From: Vesta saturnalis | Lineage: Eukaryota; Arthropoda; Insecta; Coleoptera; Lampyridae | DNA length: 64,000 nucleotides | Assembly: GCA_036346205.1 (NCBI GenBank) | Contig: JARFJB010001911.1 | Location: forward strand, 1,703,001 to 1,767,000 | Direction: 5' to 3' | Shown: positions 1-11,716 of the stretch, piece by piece | How the letters are laid out: each line of letters starts with the position of its first letter | Numbering within the stretch: position 1 is the first letter of the stretch | Position numbers and translations under genes: made by a program | The notes under the pieces: model-generated | Told to the model about the DNA's origin: nothing | What the model saw: only the letters and a program-made list of their open reading frames with translations | Database searches by the model: none

Positions 1-1159
1 AGACAATACAATAAAAGTGAACAGTGTTGATGTTGAAGACAGTTATAACAACATCTTAGAATAACATTTTAAGTAATTTGGACGTTACAAACTCAAATTA
101 TGAGCATAATTGTATAAAGTTAGGTTAAGTTTTAATTTTAAGGTTTTTGCAAATTTATAGTTTTTATGGGATAATTTAAGTATAAAATAAATTATTAGAG
201 TAATTAATAGGAGGTTTCCCTCGTTTTCATGTAGAAATTTACATTGCACAAGCTATATAAACATAAAATTATAAAAATGGGGTTAACTACATAAATTTCC
301 AATATGAAAAAGAATTTTCCGTTAAAATTAAGATATATGAGTTTGAATAAATGTATTCTAATTCAGTTTTTCGTGTAGATTACGAATATGTATTTAGTTT
401 AGGTGTAGAATTTAGAGTTTCCTAGATATAAGTAAATTTAAATTAGAATATATCAAATTGAACAATTTTGAAGCAATATAGGGCTCGTGAGGTATCGTTT
501 TGTTCGGAATTCTGCACAGATTCTAATTCTGTTATCAAAATGTAAATATGAATTATTTTAAGAAAGTTATGGCATAATTTGTATTTTAGTTAAGTTTTCA
601 ATTTTGTTTAAACCAATCAGAAGCTTGGTTATTTTGTTTGTATGGTACAGAAAAAGTTGAAATTTTTGTAGCTAACAGAATAGTATAAAAGGAATTGCTC
701 CTGATTTCTCTTACTCTCTTACTCTTACTTGCTCTCACAATTTTTAATTTTTTTGACTAAAAGTCAAGGTGTTAATAGTGTTAGTGTTAACATGTAAGTT
801 AAGTTACGCTATTATTTTCGGAAATTTTGAAACGCGGTTAGTGAAGAGTCGAGACATCAGTAACAATTGTTTTTAACCTACGATCAAATTTAAAAGTTAG
901 GTTACCGATATTATAATAAAATTTGTTTCGATTCAAATCACGTGTTCAAATTTCGGTTGATGTGGTTTTGTTCTTGTTTACTTTTTGTCGTTAATAAAAT
1001 TGTTCAGTTCTCTGAATCGATGTTTATTTTTCTGAAGCGACGTATAGTAATTAATAAACGAAATTCCATAACGGGATCTAAAACAAAAGTGAAATTGAAT
1101 TAAAGGTATATGAACTTAAAATAAAAATTTTATAAACGTTTAGACCAACATAATAAAAT
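1..1159. other. AT-rich stretch, no gene seen
   Basis: No open frame of useful length, no recognisable protein motif and no terminal repeats were found. The sequence is AT-rich and ends where the terminal repeat of the Penelope-like element begins. Confidence 0.5.
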
Positions 1160-2620
1160 ACTCATCTTTTTGGGATTTTTAATGGTGTACTTTAAATTAT
1201 ACAATCGAAACGTTTCGATAACACTTACAGTTATCTTCGTCAGTAGTAATGTTTGTTAAAAATTGTTAAAGATGTAGTAAACAATTTTGTCAAATTTGAA
1301 AAATTAAAACATAAACATAAGCCTGCTATTAGTATAACAGTTTGGGAAACATAAAGCCAACTGTAAAATTTTTAGTAAAGAATAACTAGGTTATAAAATT
1401 AAATATTATTAAACTGCCTCAAAGATGACAAACCAGAACACTCTCTACGACGAAAGCTAACAATGAAATTTGCCAGCCAAAAACACATTTAACAAAATTT
1501 AATCGAGTTATGATGTAAGTGTAAAGTTGTGAAAAACTTCAATTTTAAAATGATAGAAGCATTCACAAATCCAAACATTACATCAAATAAAATAACCCAG
1601 TTAAATCTAACAAAGAGATATCAATAATTGGAAGTGTTATTAGCAATGAAAAGCACAATGCAGAACGTTCTTTGTAATTTTTAATTTTAATTTAATTTCA
1701 ACTACTTATGTTAAATTATAGTGCTGTGGTAATTTAACATATAATTGGTAAAGCATTTGCTTCAAGATCTAGGAAAACACAGCAAAAACCTAAACATACC
1801 AAAAGTTAAAAATAAATTAAAATCAAGATATAATTATGCTTTTTTTTTTAATTATAAGATGCCAAAACCTATTTAAACGGAGATTTTCTTCTTGTCTATT
1901 AAAATTATTCGGTGTTTATATATTTCAATAGCTTCACGTTGCAAAGGAACATAATAATGAGTTTGTCTTGACAATATTTCCATATTGTCAAATTGAATGT
2001 CATGATTTAGATTATTTAGGGCATGGTCAGCCACAGCAGACCTCTCTGGTTGACCCAATCTACAAAATCTCATATGTTCTTTGCGTCTTGTATCCTTGAT
2101 ACAAGATACGTTTTGTGGTCCCCATGTATACTTTTCACATGAACAAGATAACTTATACACACCGAAAGATGATAAAGGGTTTGACACGTCTTTAGGTGCT
2201 CTTAAATGTTCTTTAATTTTTCTTGTAGGTTTAAAACAGTCCTAATGCCATATTTGATTAGGATTTTTCAATTCTATTTGTAACATTAGCTATAAAAGGA
2301 AGAAAAGCAGTACCAACATTAAGAACTGGTTTTTCTTGAAGCAAATGTTTACCAATTATATGTTAAATTACCACAGCACTATAATTTAACATAAGTAGTT
2401 GAAATTAAAATTAAAATTAAAAATTACAAAGAACATTCTGCACTGTGTTTTTCATATAAACTTAGAATTATTGATAAAGATATCTCTTTGTTAGATTTAA
2501 CTGGGTTATTTGATTTGATGTAATGTTTGGATTTCTGAATGCTTCTATCATTTTCAAATTGAAGTTTTCACAACTTTACACTTACATCATAACTCGATTG
2601 TTTATGTTTTAATTTTCAAA
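1160..2620 (-). mobile_element. Penelope-like element remnant with inverted flanks
   Basis: A decayed Penelope-like retroelement (PLE). Positions 1160-1500 match the terminal region of the longer PLE at 53.2-55.4 kb: its left end in direct orientation and its right end inverted. Roughly 1495-1760 reappears as a diverged inverted copy at 2345-2605, so the endonuclease fragment between them is flanked by inverted repeats of about 260 bp. PLEs are known for such LTR-like flanks in direct or inverted orientation. Only the C-terminal endonuclease part of the polyprotein is left. The reverse transcriptase is missing, so the copy cannot be active. Confidence 0.8.
1873..2280 (-). pseudogene. PLE GIY-YIG endonuclease fragment
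   Basis: The minus-strand frame reads a GIY-YIG-type nuclease domain as found at the C-terminus of Penelope-like polyproteins. It has VYKLSCSC, then a stretch corresponding to the YIG strand that is damaged here (a short insertion and substitutions), then TRRKEHMRF, RLGQPERSAVADHALN and a basic tail. The same order is cleaner in the copy at 53831-54124. In intact PLEs this domain nicks target DNA for target-primed reverse transcription. Upstream sequence to about 2280 continues the linker in another frame. Family assignment is firm; inactivity is inferred from the truncation and the damaged core. Confidence 0.8.
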
Positions 2621-3432
2621 TTGAAAGTTTACATTTTCATATTTAAACCAACAGTGTAATAAAATACAATTTAAAACACAGTGCTTAGTTGAAGCCATTT
2701 AAGCAATTTTACGTAACTTCACAATTACCACAAAGAAAAGTCGTTTTTCAACAAAGTCTACTTGGATGAAGTATGGAAATATCAGCACGCTTTGAACAAC
2801 AGACCAGTAACATCGGCACATATGGGAAGAAGTCTACCCAAGATTAATATGGAACCAGCCAAATGACAACATCATTGGAGTATATGCAGATACAACATAT
2901 GAGTGAGATTTTATTTATCATAACCCATTAAATTGTTTCCATTATTCATGTAATTTCCTGTATTTATGTTTATTATTTATATGTGTATATGTTTGTAAAA
3001 CAACACGGTATATACATCTGTAAGGTGAATGAACCTTTATTATTGTTAACATTTCAATTTTAAATACAACATAGTTAAACTCACATATTTAAGATTTTTC
3101 TATTTGACATTTTTGACAGGCTGCATTTTAATTCAGTTAAGACGCTACGCATGTGTTATTGTGCAGGTTTAACTAAGGTCTGTTTCACATACCATCCATT
3201 TATTATAATTTGGAATTTATTTAACAAAGAACATTTCATGATTATACGATTACATTTAAATGCAATTAAATTCACATCAAAGATTAAATTATGCTTATTT
3301 CATTTGCCAACAAATAAGCGTAACAGCTAATTATCATAACAATTATCCCCTATATAAGATAAATTAATTAATAAATTTATTTTAAAATATTAGCCACTTC
3401 AATTATTTAATTGATATTTATTTTTTTAAACA

Positions 3433-3436
<4 letters not shown>
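2621..3436. other. Intergenic, one short coding-like stretch
   Basis: Mostly AT-rich with no identified element. Positions 2747-2866 read 39 codons on the plus strand with protein-like composition (it includes VWKYQHALNNRPVTSAHMG) before a TGA. I do not recognise the family. It could be a transposon scrap or chance. Confidence 0.2.

Positions 3437-3477
<41 letters not shown>
3437..3477. repeat. (TA)n microsatellite
   Basis: About 40 bp of uninterrupted TA dinucleotides. It also creates a meaningless Tyr-Ile run in a minus-strand frame. Confidence 0.95.
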
Positions 3478-3481
<4 letters not shown>

Positions 3482-5791
3482 TGTTGTATCACTCGTGAAT
3501 GGCTACTGTAAACTTCGGTACACATATAAAAACCTTTTAGGCTATGTATAATTTTTATTTTTAGCTCGAGTCGTAGTGGGGGTGAGTTCTTTAAATAGTG
3601 CTGATCGTTTACTACTGGATCTTCCACTCAGACCAGTAAACACTAAAAGAATTTGATATTTTCCTATATGTGTATAATATCTAAATATGCACACTTGAAA
3701 CTAACTTATAAAATGCAATATATTTACAGATAATTAAATACTAAAACTCAATATACTCAAAAATAAAACGTTCGCCAAATGGTTAGTCCCAGGTCTTGAT
3801 TGATGGAACAGCCGACACTCCGGTGGTATCTTTAGGGCTGTTGTAGAAGTAACATTACCGGCATAGTTACAATACAGTTAACTAAAATAGTTTTAATTTC
3901 CTATACGAAAACAATACAGAAAAATGAAAATTAAATAAAAGTACTGGAATATGTTAAGTACGTCCCTGCCTAGTAAAAATTGAGAGCGGGTAACGGAGTT
4001 ATACAATTATTTCACGTTGTAAGTATTTTTAAAAGATATAACAAAGGGGTGAATGGTTTGGTACCTGGTTTTTTAGGTCGTTACTTTTAAAGGAATATAC
4101 GTGGTTTGTATTTATACAATTTTTATAACTACTTTTATAATAGAATTTTATACCTATCTAACTAATTGTTTAAAGGGGTTTTATTCAACAAACAGTAGTC
4201 TTCGTAATTAGTGTTTAATATCAATTACAGGCAATTAGAACATTTTCTAGTTATTTTTCGTAACGATTTGGGATTTTAATGCAAGGAGTTAGGTGTTCAC
4301 TCTGGCCTTTTTATCTTTACTAGGACACAATTAAAATTGTAAATATTGGTGGATATGCTGGCTACTGTATTTATAGTTATTTACACAAGGGAAATTTAAT
4401 CATGGGTATTCTGGTATTCAATGTTTATGTGCGGGCGCGAGGCTGTATTATGTATTTAAACCTTCGGGAACGTTCGGTTTACAGGAATATTTATTATACA
4501 GGGGAGCAGGGTAAACTAAACGTTTTACGGGCTTCATTATTAAAGAAGGTTTGATGCAGGATTCATTCTTTAATCTGGGTTATATCGCGACCTGCGATCG
4601 GGGATGGATACCGTCTCAGGATTTCAAATTTTTAGAACTGGTAATTACGTTAAGTGAGATAGGATTTTAATACTCACTCGTTTTACGCGCTCCTTGCGGA
4701 TTCTATCGCAAGGGACGGGAAGTTGGCGACCGAAATAATGGTCTAATCTTGGTCTGCTTTGTCACTTCTAATTCGTGAAACTCTTTTTAAGTGGCCTGGG
4801 ATGGGGCGTATTTGTGTATATTTATGTGCTGAGTATTGATCAATAGATTCTGAGTAGTCAACCGTGCGCTGTTTGATCGACGCGGCAAAATTAAGGCGAC
4901 AGTCTTTCTATCCGACTGAGTAAGTGGAAAACTAGTCCGGGAATTACATGCAGGTGACGGCGAATTTAAGCAACAGTAGGGCAGGGTTTGTTGAAATATT
5001 CTAAGGCGGACGGAGTTGAGCGAACTAGTAAAGCATCGTAATAATAAAAAAAAAGGCGTGGTCGGTAGCGCAGTTCGCCGTTTTATTGAAATCCGCGGGG
5101 ACGGCTTCTTCTTGTGGTAGCGACTCTGACGTAGCCAATTCTTAATATTTTTGGAACCACGTCGGAGGGGATAAAAATTATTATTTGGGATTACAGCAAT
5201 TTTATCAAAATTGTTTAATTGATGAATGAAAAAAATAGGTTAGGATTTTGGTTCTTTATACACGTACAGAAAAGAAAACCCTAAATTGTGAAACAAACAT
5301 TTATTGAATGTATTACAAATCAAGAACTATTAAATTGATCTTGATTGTTACTTTGAGTGGCACGTTATGTTGCATACGGGATTGGCGAGTTGAATAGGTT
5401 GAATAGATGGAGACTGATGTCAATTATTTGTTGCTCGTTACAAATTGAAAGTTGCAAACTTGGGTAGCCAGCTGGCGAAGTGTTTGCTAGACGTGGTCGA
5501 AAAATCTTGCAATTCGAATCCTTAGCGACGATAGAAGGTATTTGTAGCTCTAATATTGTTTTATTCGTTAATAGGTGAAATCAAGCGGACTAGTGTAAAA
5601 TGGAATAGAAGGCAAACTCGGATTAGGCTAGACACGAAATCAAGGATTACATTTGGATAAGAAAATTATTACAGGTTATTGTGATATCACGTATGTCGCT
5701 TTCTAGAGGCATATTCGGATAAAGTCAGTATTGGCACATATAAAGAAAAATCAACATTAAATCAAAGATGTTCCCGCATCAAACTACCCTC
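3478..5791. other. Unassigned, locally GC-richer stretch
   Basis: From about 3800 to 5200 the base composition is visibly richer in G and C than the surroundings, with several CG-containing runs, but every frame is broken by stops. No terminal repeats, poly-A tail or protein motif were recognised. It may be an old, unrecognised element or non-coding host sequence. Confidence 0.3.
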
Positions 5792-5856
5792 GCGGGTGCC
5801 GATATAACCTGCCGCTGAAAAATCCTGGCACCGAATCATGCTGGCGCCGAAACATG
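5792..5856 (+). repeat. 16-bp minisatellite, four degenerate units
   Basis: Four consecutive units of about 16 bp related to CTGGCRCCGAAWCATG. The last two (5825-5840 and 5841-5856) differ at only a few bases; the first two are more diverged. Confidence 0.7.
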
Positions 5857-8461
5857 TCACACTTAAATCTAGAATTGACAGAGGGTTAATGTTTTTTAAG
5901 GAATCGAAAAAGTAGTGTAAAACATTCTTGCGTTGTTAATTTTAGACACTCCACCTTCTCTTGGCCAGAGCCCCGTACTCTAAAATGGTGCCATGTCTAA
6001 AAATCAGTCATTGCTCACTCGTATCCTAATATATTAGTTATTGAATACAGATTTATCATCATACTTTGTGAAGTTTATTACTTTCTTGGCTCGCAGGAAT
6101 TTTAATCTAACGATTCTGAATGTATTAACTTGCCATATTAAAATATTCTGTTTTAGCTTTAACAGCGAAAGTTTTTATCAAGTATTTATCTGATAAATTG
6201 GTTTATTTGTTGCACTTTACTATAATAAACAATTAAAACCAATACTTCAAACGCTCTCAGTCATTAAATTTCCATTAACTGAAAAATAATACGTTGAATA
6301 ATCCTTTTGAATAGTTTTCATTCCGTTGATCAATGAAGCCTAAGAATAACATGTTCGTTTTGATTGTATAAGGGACAATAGTTATTTGACGGAGTCAGCG
6401 CTCAACAGGGATTTGCATAATTATATTTGATGTAATATATTTAAAAAATTACTTAAGTTTCACGTACTTTTTAATAACTATCTGTGATTTGAAGTCTATG
6501 CAACAGCATTACTGATTTGCTGTTTTAAAGGTTATTTGCAGAATTTGGAATTTATAATTTTCCTTCGGCTCTCTTCACGATGGAAGAAACAATAAATAAG
6601 GGACACCGTGTTTTGTTACTTAAATTTTAGTTTGTTTACAAGTATGCCTAAAAATTGTACCCCTAGTTGTAATTTGTTTTCATTTAAATGGTATACTGCA
6701 TCTTATGCAAAATCAATGTTGAGTCCGCTGTAGCGAAAATCTTTATAGACTGATTTTATTAGGAAGAAGAGTGGTCATATGTTGTGGGGCGTTACTTGTG
6801 TGTGGAGTGCAATGTCACCTTGTGTCCTAAACCTCCTAAACGTTTTTCACCTTTACTCGTTTTTTAAAAATGATCACGTTTATTGAAAACCGGGACAACT
6901 TCACTTTTTAGTCTTGTATATTCTAAACAGCATAGAAACTTTCCGTTCGAAACTCTAGTCGAAGAGAAGACACTATGATGGCGTGATCTTAGATGCTCCT
7001 TTACTTGGTATTCTGATAACGATTTTTTCTAGACTTAGTGACTGCCACTGTTTGTAACAATGAATGTCCTTATGTTAAAAAAAGAGACATTTGTAGTGCT
7101 TCTAATACCATCATGGGACATTCTGGATGGAATCGTTTATTGAGATTGCAGACTCTCTTTATCTGTGAGTTCATTTTCTTTTTGTAACTAGGATAATAAT
7201 AATAAGTGCACCTTTTTATATTATGTTGTCTTACCACACAATCTTAAATTGTATACGTTAATGATCATTTAATGATGACACCTTTCTAAATGTCGTTTCA
7301 TAAGGCATCTTACTTCATAAACTAATCTCTCTTCTTTTGCACAAATTTCTTTGAAATATCTTTTAAACATATACTATTAACTAGAGCTGTGCAATTTTGG
7401 TCGAAAATTAAATTAAAACTACGGGTAAACCAATTAAACTGCATCGTTATCGTTTTTTTTTCTGCTATCAGCCTCAGCTAAATGTATACTAAACGTATAT
7501 TGCAGTTAGATATATTGAGCTATTAAGCAGTTTGTACTGTGCGAAAAAACTGTCAGTTCTATTCTTAATCATCTTGACGCATGTTAATTGTTTAGTTTGA
7601 GTATTATTTCTGTTAATTCGAAACACCTTTTTTCTACTGATTTGAAACGTTTGATTACTTTCACAATTTCTGGTGGTAGATTATTTCAATCTACATGCAT
7701 TCCTTCTAGGTTGTACTATCGCTCAACGGTTAATTTTACGAGTACTAGGCACTGATTTAGAAGTTTACTGTTTTGCGTGCCTTGATAAAATTGTTATTTA
7801 CACATTTCGCTTTCATAGAAGAACGCTTAGTTTCGACACTCACTCTTTTTTGTCCTAATTTTTTCCACGGGGACAGATGTCTTTAACTTATGGGGTTGAC
7901 GCAGTGCTGAATAAACAACTTGGCACTGAGGAGACGTTATTACTAATATTAGGCGAAACCAAACACACTTGTTCCACTGCTCAAAATAAATGCACGGCTG
8001 TAGGACATTGAAGGGTATTGCAGTCACCAAAAAAGCCAAGACCGTGTAGTAGCTGATCCACTTTCTTTACACTTTTTTACCTATGACTGATCTTTGATAT
8101 CTTTATCTTCATCATGTTTCTTCTTCTTTTTGAAAATTTCCTTCTTAGGATGTGAGCAACAGTATTCTGTTAAAACTTATACATATTTCTTTTCTTTCTT
8201 AATCCCTTTCTGATTACTGACTAATACCTATGCCTTCGAAAGATATGGTTTTGTGCTCGTCATGGCGGATTGCTTTGCTAAATTTGCTTGTTTTTCACTG
8301 TTTCGTACCACAACTACTGTTGTTTGCCTTATGGCGCAAGAGCACTTTGACTTTATACTTTTGCTGTTCCTAAGGAAGTGTACATAATTTCTTAACTATG
8401 TCTTATCTAATACCTATTAAACTACATATCACTATCAGTGGAAAAAAAGATAAACAACGTT
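5857..8461. other. AT-rich stretch, no gene seen
   Basis: Only short chance frames occur (for example around 7673-8039, where overlapping frames lie on opposite strands). No motif, tRNA or element boundary was recognised. Confidence 0.4.
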
Positions 8462-8630
8462 AACCTTTCCCTCTTTTTAACTTTCCCTCTTCCTCTTCAT
8501 ACAACACCCACCCTCTTACACCATCTCTCCATTCTTCTCGTTCCGACTCTCTACCCCTTTCTATCTCTCTCTTTCTATTCATTTCCATCGCCATGTCTAG
8601 CTCTAGTCCTATCTCTTCCTCCACCTCCAC
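8462..8630 (+). repeat. Pyrimidine-rich tract
   Basis: About 170 bp strongly enriched in C and T on the plus strand (runs such as CTTTCCCTCT and CTCTCTCTTTC). It produces low-complexity frames on both strands that should not be read as genes. Confidence 0.8.
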
Positions 8631-8639
8631 CCCACATCT

Positions 8640-9419
8640 ACACCGTTGCCTCCACTTCCACTTTGAACTCCTTCGAATTGTAGTATCAAAATAATTGCGT
8701 TTTATATATAAATAAATGATATTATGTAGTGTAATAAGTGTCAAATCGGTTAAAACTTTGAAAAGTTTCCTGGTAACAGCAAGGAATAAAGCGAAACAAT
8801 CTGCACTGTCAGCAAAGAGGGGACTGATATTGTTAAACAGTAATCTCCAATGTAACGTAGGAAAGAGGAGAGAGGAGCATAACTTTTCAATATAATTATT
8901 AATAAATGTAATTATGTGTTGATTAATTTAAAACTAATCCCTAACCTAAAGTAAAGCATAAATACAAGCAATGTTCTAAAATCCTCTTGACATCAGAAGG
9001 AGATCCTTGCAGCACAGAACTTTTGGAAGTGGTAAAATAACTAAGAAATAAGTGGAAAATTAAAAATAAATTTAAAAGTATGGTACATTAAAAATTGAGT
9101 GCAAAAATTAAGTTTAAAATCTAAACTTTGTTGTAATGAAAATAAATAAAACATATCTACTGACAATTAAATTAAGAGTGGCAAAATTACATTTAAATAA
9201 GTAAAATAAAATGTATGTGTAATTTGCGAATCAAGTGAGTCAAGTTTTAAAGTAAATAGAAGAAATTTGGAAAAAATTATATTATACGTAACCTTTGAAA
9301 AGATTCCGGATGCTTGAAATGGAAATGGGAGTGGAATCACCGAAAATAACAGAAGATGAAATGGAGTAAAAATATAGTTTATATATTTTTAAATAACCTA
9401 ACATAACATTCACGCCATT
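8640..9419. other. AT-rich stretch, no gene seen
   Basis: No frame, RNA gene or element end was recognised between the pyrimidine tract and the LINE remnant. Confidence 0.4.
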
Positions 9420-10231
9420 TCCTTGCGGAGTAGGCGAAACAATCCCTGTCTCTTATTTAATTTTCATTGGCAAACTTTCTTCATACTTTCCTATACTTGC
9501 ATACCTCCTTAGCTTCCACATGATTCATACATTGTCTCTGGCATGCCCTTTTATTTTTAAAACTCCTTATTTTTCTTTCTTTTAACATATATTTCACTGT
9601 ATTCAGCCAAGTTTTTCGCGGCCTACCAGGCCCGGCCTTACCCCTAACTTGACCCACATATATTTGCTTCGGAAACCTTGCGTTGTCTATTCTCTCGACG
9701 TGACCAAACCATGGAAATGTACTGCCTTTATACATATACACCATCATTTTTATTGGCCACACTATATTATACACTCATTCTTCACCGCATCCCTTCTCGT
9801 TTTACCGCATGCGCTTGTCAGGAATCTCATACCCACGGCATTTATTTTGCTTTATGTTTTTGACATACACATCCCTCACTTCCACACAGTACTGACGAGA
9901 CAAACACGCCATTATAGATAGTTCGTTTCGCAGCTACGCTTATGCCTACATTTTCATTATCGTCCATACACGTCCAATCACTTTCCTTACATTGACCGGG
10001 AACACTCCACCCAGATATACCAACTCATCTACTTGTTCCGCAATTTCATCATCTAGGAAAATACCCAACTCTCCTTTTCACCTTTCCGATTGAACACCAC
10101 AATTTTTGTTTTTTTCACGTTTACCTTTACACCCTAACACATGCTGGGCTACCGTTATATACTGTCCTTGTTCCATTATTAGACCTTTACTTACGCCCCA
10201 TTCATTTAATATTTCCCACAGTTTCTCCCTA

Positions 10232-10300
<69 letters not shown>

Positions 10301-10432
10301 TTAATAATTCACACAACTTTCCCATAAGCTTGGCACCTCCAAAATTCAGCATTCCATCCACCCTTGCTCCTTTACTGTTCTTCAACTTTCCTGCCGTATT
10401 CTCTTTCTCATTTAACCCAACATCCTCCTCAG
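9420..10432 (-). pseudogene. Non-LTR retrotransposon (LINE) tail, minus strand
   Basis: Read on the minus strand, this is a decayed reverse transcriptase with its C-terminal region. Near 10330-10430 there is the finger-region pattern AGKLKNSKGARVDGM followed by LNFGGAKLMGKLCELLN. After the (TA)n tract come AEQVDELVYLGG (about 10010), AAKRTIYNGVF, and at 9481-9774 a tail with WFGHVERID, a GRPRKTW motif and a region rich in Arg and Cys. These are typical of the RT and C-terminal parts of arthropod LINEs with YLG and WFGH boxes. The catalytic palm is missing, frames are shifted, and the (TA)n tract interrupts the RT, so it is dead. The clade is not fixed from the sequence. Confidence 0.7.
10235..10299. 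repeat. (TA)n microsatellite inside LINE remnant
   Basis: About 64 bp of TA repeats between two recognisable segments of the minus-strand LINE. It has expanded at, or replaced, part of the RT region. Confidence 0.95.
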
Positions 10433-10439
10433 TATCATT

Positions 10440-10746
10440 GCCTTTGTGTCTGTGTGTCTGTGTGTCTGTGTGCCTGTGTGTCCGTGTGTCTGTGTGTCTG
10501 TGTGTCTGTGTGTCTGTGTGTCTGTGTGTCTGTGTGTCTGTGTCTGTGTGTCTGTGTGTCTGTGTGTCTGTGTGTCTGTGTGTCTGTGTATCTGTGTGAC
10601 TGTGTGACTGTATGCCAGTGTGTCTGTGTGTCTGTGTCTGTGTGTCTGTGTGTCCGTGTGTCCGTGTGTCCGTGTGTCCGTGTGTCCGTGTGTCTGTGTG
10701 TCTGTGTGTCTGTGTGTCTGTGTGTCTGTGTGTCTGTGTGTCTGTG

Positions 10747-10784
<38 letters not shown>

Positions 10785-11124
10785 CCTGTGTGTCCGTGTG
10801 TCTGTGTGTCTGTGTGTCTGTGTGTCTGTGTGTCTGTGTGTCTGTGTGTCTGTGTGTCTGTGTGTCTGTGTGTCTGTGTGTCTGTGTGTCTGTGTGTCTG
10901 TGTGTCTGTGTGTCTGTGTGTCTGTGTGTCTGTGTGTCTGTGTGTCTGTGTGACTGTGTGACTGTATGCCAGTGTGTCTGTGTGTCTGTGTCTGTGTGTC
11001 TGTGTGTCCGTGTGTCCGTGTGTCCGTGTGTCCGTGTGTCCGTGTGTCCGTGTGTCTGTGTGTCTGTGTGTCTGTGTGTCTGTGTGTCTGTGTGTCTGTG
11101 TGTCTGTGTGTCTGTGTGTCTGTG

Positions 11125-11200
<76 letters not shown>

Positions 11201-11716
11201 GTGTGTCGTGTGTCGTGTCGGCGTCCGTGGTCCGTGGTCTGTGCGTCCGTGCGTCCGTGCGTCCGTGCGTCCGTGAGTCCGTGCGTCCGTGCGTCCGTGC
11301 GTCCGTGCGTCCGTGCGTCCGTGTGCGTCCGTGCGTCGTGCGTTGTGCGTCCGTGCGTCCGTGCGTCCGTGCGTCGTGCGTCGTGCTACGTGTTGTGCGT
11401 CGTGGTCGTGCGTGGTGCGTGTGCGTGGTGCGTGGTGCGTGCGTGTGTGCGTGTGTGCGTGTGTGCGTGTGTGCGTGTGCGTGTGCGTGTGCGTGTGTGC
11501 GTGTGCGTGTGCGTGTGTGGTGCTGTGCGTGGTGCGTGGTGCGTGTGTGCGTGTCGTGTGTGCGTGTGTGTGTGCGTGTGTGCGTGCGTGTGTGCGTGTG
11601 TGCTGTGCGTGGTGCTGTGTGCGTGCGGTGTGCGGTGTGCGTGTGTGTGTGTGGTGGTGCGGTGTCGTGTCTGTGTGTGTCTGTGTGTCTGTATGTCCGT
11701 GTGCCGTGTGTCCGTG
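10440..11716. repeat. GT-rich satellite (octamer TGTGTGTC and variants)
   Basis: About 1.28 kb of simple repeats, organised in blocks. From 10440 to about 11120 the main unit is TGTGTGTC, with variant units carrying CCG or a missing GT. (TC)n blocks lie at about 10750-10776 and 11131-11166, then pure (TG)n at about 11169-11198, then CG-containing units of the GTGCGTCC type to 11716. A marker segment with TGACTGTGTGACTGTATGCC occurs at about 10597 and again at about 10951, giving a higher-order period of about 354 bp. Long frames on both strands here (hundreds of residues of Cys/Val/Ser or His/Thr/Asp) are artefacts of the repeat. Confidence 0.95.

Noticed and set aside
4720..4740. Possible LTR-retrotransposon primer binding site (TTGGCGACCG)
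   Set aside because: No LTR pair, polypurine tract or gag/pol frame accompanies it.
8438..8744. Overlapping frames on opposite strands
   Set aside because: Low-complexity frames from the pyrimidine-rich tract.
10440..11716. Possible CRISPR-like array
   Set aside because: There are no spacers; the units are contiguous simple repeats and the genome is eukaryotic.
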